Shown one piece after another: positions 55,470 to 64,000 of a stretch of DNA of 64,000 bases (position 1 is the stretch's first letter; every line of letters begins with the position of its first letter). Below the pieces are notes generated by a model. That model had not been told where the DNA came from. It ran no database searches and was given only the letters and a program-made list of their open reading frames with translations. The stretch lies in contig BFEA01000028.1 in NCBI GenBank assembly GCA_003427395.1, forward strand, positions 1,249,521-1,313,520, given 5' to 3'. This stretch comes from Chara braunii. Its lineage: Eukaryota > Streptophyta > Charophyceae > Charales > Characeae. Both the position numbers and the translations under genes were made by a program.

Positions 55470-56256
55470 TACGGCCTCGTGACAGCCTTAAGCTATCTTC
55501 ATCGGGCTGATCGGGCCCAGACAGTGTTTTCCGGTCCTATTCACTCGGTGCCATAGTCCTAACTCAGGTCTGTACTTCAATAGTTCATGGGTGTACCAAC
55601 TGAGCTAAACCTATTGGTACCTTTGCCAGCTCTGGAACCAGCGCCTGGGCCGTGTCCCAAATTGGAACCAAAAGGTATATAAGAATAAGTAAAAACAAAA
55701 CAAAAATAAAATAAAACAGCAGAACGGGGAGGGGTTTCATGTGACCAACGATACACAGCCTCTGCGCTAGTGCCTGTTGGTCCTCGCCCCGCCCAGATAT
55801 AGTTCACCGTCTTATGGGTCCCTGCAAGCAAGCTCACACTCATACCTCTCACTTCTCAAATCAGGCTCAGTTTAGTGGGCGGTGTATCCCCTGGCCACAA
55901 TTGCCCATGCCTTTCCACCACTCCGCGGGTCCTGGAGGCAGTAGCAAATGTTTAAATGGAGACTGCGAGGACCGAAGCGGAGAAGGGTTCCGTGCACACA
56001 GTTGTACACAGTCAGTGTTGCTGCTGTAGCCTCTGCCCTGGTCCCCCACCCAGGCATAGTCCACCATTTCATGGGTCCCAGCGGGGACACTCACACTCAA
56101 ACCTCTCACAACAAAACGTGTTTGGCGGATGGTGCACCCACGGAGGGTCCCCGCCACTCAGGTTTCTTCCGCCTCGTGAGCCAGTCACCCACCGGCTCGC
56201 ATGTACGTTGACCCCTTGGCCCACGTCCCGGGCTAGGCAGAAATAGAGAGACTTTC

Positions 56257-56328
56257 TCATCCCTCGAAGTGAACAGCCAAGCTAATCTCCTTTGTATCGC
56301 TCCAATTTTAACGGATGTCTCGAAGGAC
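56257..56328 (-). pseudogene. U6-like segment fused to a tRNA-like head
   Basis: Minus strand GTCCTTCGAGACATCCGTTA AAATTGGAGCGATACAAAGG AGATTAGC. A-box-like TAGCACAATTGGTG starts at 56374, 46 nt upstream of the U6 5' end, so U6 begins where a tRNA would have its T-arm/B box. Confidence 0.75.
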
Positions 56329-57395
56329 CTAGGCCTGTACTTTTCAACAGTTTCCGGGTGCACCAATTGTGCTACGCCCGCAGGTCCCCGCACACAACCC
56401 CAGTACTAATATTGGTGCCACATCCCAGAATCAGGACTGACAACTAAAAATAATTAAAGAAAAATAAAAATAAAACTAAAACTAAAAATACGAACATCGG
56501 GGACTAGTGCTTTGGGGAGGGAGACTGTCGGTGCCGCCTCTCGGTTCCGTCAACCGGGCCCATGGATGGACCAGCAACAAAACCAAGGGGGATAGCCCCG
56601 TCGGGCCCTCAACCCCCTAGCATCTTCAACAGCTGCAATGATCCATCGCCGCCGGTCGCTGCCCTCGATCCCCGTACCTCTACTTTGAAAGTCCAACACC
56701 ATGACCAATAATATTAGGCCCAAGGCTGACCTTAGCATTCGCGAACACCTATGTAAGTGGGTACCATGCAGTGTGCGGGTCCACTGAAGCATTCCAAAGC
56801 CACACCCCAGTCTATCAACTAAGTCCACGATCGTCAACCTCCTGCGTCCATGGCGCGGAGGTCCCTACTCGCGTTCTATTTTCTCTCGCATGCTGTAATC
56901 ACCGCCCAAAAGCAAACATTACTGCCTAATGACATCTTCCGTACGAGCGCACACGCACCATGGTCAATTCAACATAGAGAAAAACCCTTCCTAGTTTTAA
57001 TCAAAAAAATCAAAAGTTTGTCGGCAGGAACGCCGACTCTATGACATCAAAATAAGAATCATCACGCGTGCCTCAAAATTGCACGCCCACACACTCTCTG
57101 CTTTCAGTCAACCATCCAGTCAGCGTGAAACACAACCACGACTTCGCACGGTGTACTCCAATTTTGAACAAAACTTATTTTTTGTCACTTGCAAAAACCA
57201 GGAAGGATACCCTTGTAAGGGTATTCGCGCCGACACCGTGTGAGTATGCCCTGAGGTAGGATAGTAGAGGCAGGGGATGCGCTGGGAGTATTAACGTGGG
57301 GATGGGTAGGGTAGGTGCCCTATCCTGTTAGGATAACTATTGGCTGCCGCTACTAGCAATCTCTGCGGGTCTGGTCCTTGGCCTCTACAACACCC

Positions 57396-57634
57396 TGGGC
57401 CAAGATACAGTTTGCAATTGCATTATGGGGCAACTTTAGTAGAGTCACAAAACGAGTTATAATTCCACTATGGGCCAAGATACAGTTTGCAATTGCATTA
57501 TGGGGCAAGATACAGTTTGCAATTGCACTTTGGGCACCCTACCTAGCTAGAAAGCCGAGTTGTATGCATTGCCCCAACTGCAATTTGAAACTGTATCTTG
57601 ACGCATAGTACAATTATAACTCATTTTTATGACT
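57396..57634. mobile_element. MITE with AGTCAC-type inverted ends, copy 2
   Basis: AGAGTCACAAAACGAGTTAT at 57441 pairs with the reverse complement of the right end (to 57634). The segment GGCCAAGATACAGTTTGCAA is present three times on the left (57398, 57474, 57507), so the left arm has been re-duplicated relative to copy 1 at 44789. Confidence 0.82.
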
Positions 57635-57890
57635 AACTAGTCCTAACTCAAACGATGTCCACCGATCAAATCCTTACCAACAGTTCAACCAACATCCTCC
57701 ACAGGGGATTTTTATACCTAGCAAAATTCCTCAATGCCCTCACGAAAAAAATAATTGGGATACTTCATCTGCCTTAACTCCAGTCTCAGATGCGTTGCTG
57801 CAGTCCATTCGATCTCGCCTAACACAAGACCAAAAGAACACCCTGGATAAGCCCATAACCCTTAAGGAGGTATGAGAGGCCCTGCAACGT

Positions 57891-58745
57891 ATGGAAGATG
57901 AGAAGACACCGGGAATCGACTCCTTCCCAAAAGAGGTTTGGGTGCAGTTTTGGGACCTTTTTCACCATGATATCATGGAGTTCATAACAGTGATACCAAA
58001 CGAGGGCTCCTTTGGAGGGATGATTGGCCAGGGTGTCACGACTCTCCTTTACAAGAAAGGGGACAGAGAGAACATCAGGAATTACAGACCTATCACCCTT
58101 CTCCTTGTTCCCTATAATTGGTGGCCAAAGTCCTCACCAATAGACTGTTACCCCTGATGAACTTGCTCATTCACCCGGACCAAACGGGGTTTGTGCCTAA
58201 CCGCAACATCCAGGACAATATGCTCCTGGTCAACAAGACGATCAAATATGTCCGCCAGAGGAAAGTCCAAGCAGCGATCCTTTTCATAGACTTTGAAAAA
58301 GCGTATGATCACGTAGACTGAGACTTCATCGATATGTGCCTGGTTAGGAGAACTTTGGCCCGACCTTCTATCAATGGGTGCACCTTTTGCACAGGTTGGC
58401 CACAACTAACATAATGCTCAATGGTCACCTCTCACCGCCGATCTGCCTCCAGAGATCGGTGCGCCAAGGACACCCCATTGCGCCATTGTTATTCGTAATC
58501 GTCATGGAGGCCTTGACATCGTTGATCCGATCTCACCCTCAAATCAGCAAAGTGCATATCCCAGACATACCCCAGCACCTCATACCTGTGACATCGCTCT
58601 TTGCAAATGACCTCACCGTACTCATACGTGCTGATCCGACCAGCCTCCAAACCCTAGCTCAAGTCATACACCTTTTTTCATTGGCTGCAGATATGAAGGT
58701 CAACTGGGGCTCAGACAGAGGGTTGGTGGCTCCACCCACATGGAG
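57891..58745 (+). pseudogene. LINE reverse transcriptase with FAND in place of FADD
   Basis: Three frames in series. First, KTPGIDSFPKEVW and LLYKKGDRENIRNYRPITLL (fingers). Second (58118-58321), QTGFVPNRNIQDN and LFIDFEKAYDHVD (first catalytic Asp), ending in TGA where TGG (Trp) is usual. Third (58378 on), SVRQGHPIAPLLFVIVMEAL (motif B), then SLFANDLTVLI, where LINEs have FADD. The D-to-N change removes one catalytic Asp, so this RT would be inactive even without the frameshifts. Confidence 0.88.
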
Positions 58746-60167
58746 ACCCCCCCCCACCCGAACCGAGTGTATCATGGGCCCGCAAAGAAGAAACCATAAG
58801 GATTTTGGGTGTGAGACTGACAGCGGAAGGCCCCCCGCTCGACCATGGAGACATGCTGGTCTATATGGCAGTGGACAGACTGGCCAAATGGGAAGGTTTG
58901 CATACATCACTTGTGGGATGCGCCTTGGCAATTAATAGTGTCATCCTTGTAGCCATCTGGTACAAAATGGTAGTGTGGCCACTGAATAAACAGCAGCACG
59001 CCAGACTGAAGAAGGCGCTCACAACATACCTGTGGAAAAACAGTGTCAAAACTTAGCAAAGCCTCAACAGGGTGAAATGGGATGTGGTCACAAAGCCTAG
59101 ATCTATGGGGGTGTTGGGGATCCTGGGCCCTCAGAGAGAGAGCGAGGCACTTATCTTCAAGGTTCTTGTCCGACTGTTAATGGGGAATGATATCCCTTGG
59201 GAACCGCTGGCCTGCCTGCAAATTGCCAACCTTACCCCGCAATCACAAGTGCCTAGAATGGTGCGCCCATTTCAGTGGCTGACAAACAACCATTGGGCCA
59301 TTCCATCGCCCCCAAAACAAGCGCAACCAGTAAACCCGATACATGCTACAAAGTTGGATATATCGGTCGACCCCCTCTGGCCCTACATGCTCAAACTCTG
59401 GAGGCGAAAAGGGCCACAACAGAAACACCCCCCCAACAAATGACACGATATATGAAGGCAACCTCTCTTTGGCAACCCGCATCCTTCAAGAAACAGGAGA
59501 CCCATTTCCCCTGACAACGAACTCTCTGTGACTCAATTGGGCCAAAAAGGGAGTATTTACTTTAAGGGATCTGTGGGACCCAATCAGTGGGGACTGGACA
59601 CCCCCCAACCAACTAAGAAATAAACTCAAGCATGTCAAACATATTGAAGGAAACGCTGGTCTGCTGAGAGAGCCACTCCCTCTCGCCTGGTGCCTAACCT
59701 TGCAAAGGGGCCCAACAGTCAAAAAAGACGATTGGGTGGTTAGATACTCATACCAGTGCTGCCACCATGTCATTTTTAAAGTCATAAACAATGTGGACGG
59801 TGCATGCGCATTGGAAGCCTACGAACCACAACTGTCTGGGGCAAGGTTCTCCAAAGTGATAAAAAACACCGACCTGGACTTCACACACGGGTGGGCTGGT
59901 CTGATGCAGGTGAGGGTGGTAGGAGATCCACAAAACGGCCACTACACATTTCAGCCAGCCACGCCTGTGGCCAAGCTCCCCTTTGACCGGACTGAGTGGG
60001 AGTGGCCTGACACTCGACCTATGCAAATATGGGAATATACAGTCAGATATAGAGCATCGTGACAAGACCAGCTAATCAACAACACAATTGCGGACAGATG
60101 GGAACGGGACTCACCACTAGAACCAAAACTGCAACAATCTTTCACGTGGTCTACATTTGCGAAGATC

Positions 60168-60992
60168 ATGCTCACAAACCACAGGTCTCTACAGTGGCAG
60201 ATCCTGCACCGCTGCCTCCCCACCCCGGACTGGTTAGTCTCCAAAACAAACCTGGAACAGAAAGGGGAGTTGTCTCCCATCTGTGCATATTGCACGAGGT
60301 CTCAAACGCCAGCCCGTGCGACCCTCGAGCACTACATGCTGGCATGCCCAATGGTCACCCAACTCTGGCAGTGGTGGGACACGGCATTCCATTCCCTCAC
60401 AGCCTATCATATTCCCTGGAACGTTCGCCTTCTGCTCCTGGGAGACAATTGCCAGCTGCAGGCTCACTGGTCTCCATTCGCAACCAACCTGTTTTCATAC
60501 ACACGGTTGCACATCCTCATGCTGGCATGGAGAGCCAGATGCTCCTTTGAAAGAAAAGAGCACCAATTCGGCCTGCAGCAAGCACAACAAGCTATCGAGG
60601 AACACATCAGCACCAGGACTCGAGAAGCTTGGAAGCGGATGAAAAGTGACCTTCTCGAGGAGAAGACCCTACTGCTAAGCAAGCAATCCGCGACTCCTAC
60701 GCACAGATTTCGCAGGATCCAAACAGAATATTCTCTGAACTGGATGCCACCCTCAACATCATTTGGAAACCATGGAGGAACACGGAACCCAGATGGCAAA
60801 GGAGATCTTTCTCCGAATTCCAAGTTCCTTACCTCCGACCCAACTTTGTCCTCCTCGCGCCTCCGCAGCCATAACAGGACTGAGACTACCCACCCCCGTC
60901 CCTCCCCATCTTCCCCCCCCTGCCCGCCTTTCCCCCTTCTCCCCCTTGTCCCCCCCCCCTCTCTCTCTTCCCCAACTGCCTGCTGGGGATAA
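60168..60992 (+). pseudogene. LINE ORF2 C-terminal zinc-binding (zf-RVT) domain
   Basis: 274-residue frame. QWQILHRCLPTPDWL leads to CAYCTRSQTPA...LEHYMLACP...W-x-WW, the CCHC-like zf-RVT pattern (C-x2-C...H-x4-C) found at the end of plant LINE ORF2. A charged helix follows (QAQQAIEEHISTRTREAWKR). The last 70 residues are low-complexity Pro/Ser from C-rich DNA and are probably past the true end. Confidence 0.82.
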
Positions 60993-61232
60993 CGGGGACA
61001 GTGGGGATGACGCCTCAGACTGAGGGAGGCGCAGGGACAATTGCGGAAGACTGGTGGCCGGGAGACGCAAAGGCAAGCTGCAACGAACTCGGACCCAAAA
61101 GAGGGACTTACGTCGGACTGAAGACAATGGCCATGGTCTGAGAGACCTAAGGGTTCAAGGTTTGAAGTGGGTATGAAGGCATCTCGTAGAATTGCATTAG
61201 GGAAAGAGAACGACTTGCTGTTTTATAAGGGA

Positions 61233-61365
61233 CACTGGACCCGGTTTCCAGCAGGCGCCGTTCCCCACCAACACATGGAGCAGCTCGCGGGCCTGGCCTT
61301 CATCTCTGGCGGTTCTCCTACAACCGTCGGGATATGGGACCCGCAAAAGGGCTTGAAAGCATAGC
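61233..61365. repeat. Half copy of the 61715 foldback element
   Basis: GACCCGGTTTCCAGCAGGCG CCGTTCCCCACCAA repeats the left arm at 61715 in direct orientation; the mirror arm is absent. Confidence 0.75.
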
Positions 61366-61714
61366 CCCTGTGCCAGGGTGTCACACAATTACTGCATTCG
61401 GCCTGGCCAGGCGTCACTTCAGCATATAGCATAAGGGAACAATAGCAAGAACGGTCTGTTGAAATCTCTGCATTGATCTGAAATTTCATAATAAATAGTA
61501 TAGATCAGACAAGACGACACAGGGGAGCTGCAGATACCTGGGAGTTGTCTGAGGACGATCGGCTGTCAAATCCTAGGTGGGGGTCGGGTCATTTGTTTAG
61601 TAGGAGCCCCGCAATGGGAATGGGACAATTGCAGCTCCAAGGGATACTGGGTGCTCCAGAGTAGAACAGAACAATGACTACAGACTCAACATTGACCTGT
61701 ATTGATGTATCAAA

Positions 61715-61843
61715 GGGACGCTGGACCCGGTTTCCAGCAGGTGTTGCTCCCCACCAATAGATGGAGCAGCCCAGCGGCCAAGGTCTCAATTCCGGTGGTT
61801 CTCTTACCACTGCCGGGATAGTGGCCTTACAACAGGGCTTTTG

Positions 61844-61874
<31 letters not shown>

Positions 61875-62038
61875 GAAGAAGAAGAATACCGATCTTTTTT
61901 TTTCTTTTTTTTTTTAAACACAGGGCCTGGGGGTACTAACAGAGGTGGCACGAGCATCCTCCAGTAGTACCTCCCTTTGCCCTTGGCTCGCCTATTGGTG
62001 GGGAGCCAGCACCTGCTGGAAACTGGGTCCAGCATCCC
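61715..62038. mobile_element. Foldback element with about 46-bp inverted arms
   Basis: The left arm GGGACGCTGGACCCGGTTTC CAGCAGGTG...CCCCACCAATAG (61715-61760) is the reverse complement of 61992-62038 with few changes. A-run and T-run pieces sit in the middle. Non-coding. Confidence 0.85.
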
Positions 62039-63120
62039 ATACCTAATCAAGACATCACTCACGAAACAATGCACATGGCGGCATTGATTGCCCTGTCCCC
62101 AGGGGATTGACCGCTTGCGCATTTCAGACCAAAGCCAGCCTCCTCGGGAGGGCTCCTCAACCCTCTAGGTCACCAAAAAAGTTTGTCCCTCCTAGCCCCC
62201 AGTTGCAGGCTGGCAACTGCAATTCAGCACGTCACACCCCCCATACCATTGCAATTCCACCATTGCCAGTTCATGAGGGGGGAAAAAGATCAGGAAAATC
62301 GGAGGCGGAGCGCATAGAGAGCGAAGCAGCAAGCTGTGCCCAGTCAAAATCGATGAAGGTATAGTCCCCAACCAAGGATGTCCCCTGCGGGTCCTGCCTT
62401 GGGCACCCTTCCAGGACACCTCTGCCATCCATCCCCACCCAGCCAGTCCGGTCAGAATTGTTCAGTGGTTCGTTAGAACAATATCGATCAGATTCATGCT
62501 CACAAATTCGCAATTGAATTCTGAGAATTCTATGTAGAACACTAACCACAACGGCCAATTTTGATTTCTTACAAGACCGTGACTCGTAGCCTTGGAAGAC
62601 TCGGGAAATCAGACCTGCACCTTCCCATCATTCTTTCTCATTCTTCCTAGCCTGACAGCACCCTAAGAAAGGAAACTCTCTCTTGGCTGACAAGCGACAA
62701 CCCAGAAAATCCCAAGAATCCTTTCCAGCGCACCATCATAGCAATTCTCAAATCTTGCCCACCTCTTGGATCGTGGTCCTTGGGGTCGAAGGGCACAAAA
62801 CTTTTGCATCATCAACATATTGAATCCCAGCTCCAAGCTGCCTATCATTACCCAGTGTTATCAGGAAATCCCACTCAGCCTTGGCCCACATCATAAAGCC
62901 AGCGTTGCACTGGTCGACTTCCCCATGGAAATCCCGATAACCTGCTGCAAGATAATCTGCCCAGTATCCCTTAGGAAGTGTTTGTGGATACAGAAAAGAT
63001 ACCGGGGTCGATGCCCGGTTTGAACAACCGAGCTGGAAACCGGGTTTAGCATCCCATCCAGACAGCTGAGCGAAAAAGGACAAAAACATAGGCTGGAAAC
63101 AAACCAATATAATAGGCATG
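62039..63120. other. No gene recognised
   Basis: Holds the GCATTGATTGCCCT...CAGGGGATTGACC motif (62075-62112) and a partial arm of the 61715 family near 63024-63055 (GGAAACCGGGTTTAGCATCC). Confidence 0.4.
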
Positions 63121-63123
63121 GCT

Positions 63124-63285
63124 ACGCCGGACCCGGACCCGGACATTTCTGGACATGGAACCGGACCCGTGTCCGGTAGTTTCCGGACGTCCTGAATTCC
63201 GGCCATTTCCGGACCTCCGGACATGGTGGGGATCCGGACAGTCCGGATGTCTGGACAGGTCCGGAAATGTCCGGACCATTAAAAA
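63124..63285. repeat. TCCGGA-rich simple repeat
   Basis: About sixteen TCCGGA/CCGGAC words in 160 bases, some head to head, so the region is strongly self-complementary. Confidence 0.9.
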
Positions 63286-63831
63286 AAAAAAATAAAAAAA
63301 AATCTGAAAAAGAAGTATGCTATGCAGAATAACAACGCAAACCACTTTTGCCCCAGAGTCATGTAAGAATTCCTAACCAAACTTGAGTTACAAGTCAAAA
63401 ACTATAAAAAAGCTTTAAACCACCAGTACCTCCGAGCCTGTTTTTGCGGACCCTGATTTATAGTGCGCGCCGAAATTTGCCGAGCCTGTGTCCCGCGGAA
63501 CCTCGGAGTCTTTTTGTGTTGGTTTTTTTTTTTTGAAACGGTATAGTTTCCACTTGTGGCCTTGTCGTCCTCCCGTACGGTCCAACGAACGGACACGTCC
63601 ATGGGCGGGATCCCTGTGGTTCGTGGCATGTTTGGTGGCTGAAATTGTTTTTTTTTTTTCCGCGGGAGTGAAAATTTCGTGTTTTTTTTTTTTTTTGCAG
63701 GCCCGGATAATCGTGTCGCTTCGCCGGCGACCGGTAGCGTGGCGTGGTGGGGAGGTGGGCGTCGGCACGTTGGCCGATGGAGGGACGCGGGCGTTTGCCA
63801 TCGCCGCCGTCACGTCCCGACCTGTGTGCCG

Positions 63832-63833
<2 letters not shown>

Positions 63834-63888
<55 letters not shown>
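63834..63888. repeat. (GT)n microsatellite
   Basis: About 27 GT units. Confidence 0.99.
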
Positions 63889-63890
<2 letters not shown>

Positions 63891-63937
63891 CGTCGATGCA
63901 CCAGTCTTGAAATGCAAATAAGAAAAATATGAAAAAA

Positions 63938-63984
63938 AATGCATCTTTCCATGTTGTAGGGGAAGATTCATTCTCGTTTTGCAC
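63938..63984 (-). repeat. Hairpin motif GAATGAATCTTCC...GGAAAGATGCA
   Basis: Minus strand GCAAAACGAGAATGAATCTT CCCCTACAACATGGAAAGAT GCA. Same motif as at 40957, 41881, 41981, 53921, 54321 and 54737 on plus. Position suggests another copy of that family runs out of the window. Confidence 0.75.
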
Positions 63985-64000
63985 CTTTGAAGAGTAGTGC

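Larger units (their letters stand above)
55375..57230 (-). repeat. U6/tRNA-containing dispersed repeat, copy 2
   Basis: Counterpart of 43245-44785. It carries two tRNA-like plus U6-like pairs (55607-55376 and 56374-56257), the CACTCAAACCTCTCAC segment (56089-56107), AAATAAAAATAAAAC tails and the GGGTATTCGC palindrome end. No ORF is recognised. Confidence 0.7.
57640..61140 (+). mobile_element. L1-type LINE, ORF2 pieces, 3' part
   Basis: Plus-strand pieces follow ORF2 order over 3.4 kb: RT start at 57891, palm to 58745, thumb/connection 58805-59443, variable region 59700-60062, zinc-binding domain 60168-60700, then a C/T-rich 3' end. The endonuclease domain is not seen upstream, which fits 5' truncation. 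Pieces occupy all three frames, with stops at 58319-58321 (FEKAYDHVD-stop where Trp is usual) and 59054-59056. Confidence 0.88.

Overview
The window reads as repeat-dense nuclear DNA of a green-lineage eukaryote. A charophyte alga such as Chara is my guess, not proven. The reasons are a 17-nt primer-binding site matching the 3' end of plant tRNA-Asp, plant-like U6 snRNA copies, L1-type LINEs, tRNA-derived SINEs, MITEs, long microsatellites, and no convincing intact host gene. Two assembly gaps (11015-11174 and 26635-27024) lie inside duplicated or low-complexity sequence.

Bases 1-19622 are one giant Ty3/gypsy LTR retrotransposon on the minus strand. Its 5' LTR is 15113-19622 (about 4.5 kb), its tRNA-Asp PBS is 15092-15108, and its 3' LTR is cut by the window start (1-1195 visible). 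gag, protease, RT, RNase H and integrase run from 7789 down to 1509, broken by several stops and frameshifts. Between the PBS and gag is the most unusual part of the window: ten tightly packed same-strand ORFs (A to J, 13515 down to 8001). They are separated by 3-46 nt or overlap by ATGA, like a bacterial operon. A, B and C are paralogues of an unrecognised protein family. I see no known function in any of the ten.

From 19.6 to 33 kb there is an acidic/Asn-rich ORF truncated by a TIR transposon (20914-21858), a U6 retropseudogene, SINEs, foldback elements, minisatellites, a 1-kb polypyrimidine tract, a TAA-flanked MITE, a TTCAAGAG-rich repeat field and a tandem promoter-like duplication. An ORF at 32581-33036 has a diverged relative at 45960-46358.

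From 34 to 64 kb there is a decayed minus-strand LINE (34377-36303), two related multi-kb repeats (36397-42020 and 48757-54790), two related repeats carrying U6-like and tRNA-like segments (43245-44785 and 55375-57230), two copies of an AGTCAC-end MITE and a longer plus-strand LINE (57640-61140). The second multi-kb repeat holds an array of about 24 hairpins (50786-52380) with a constant ACTTA loop and stems that differ but stay complementary.
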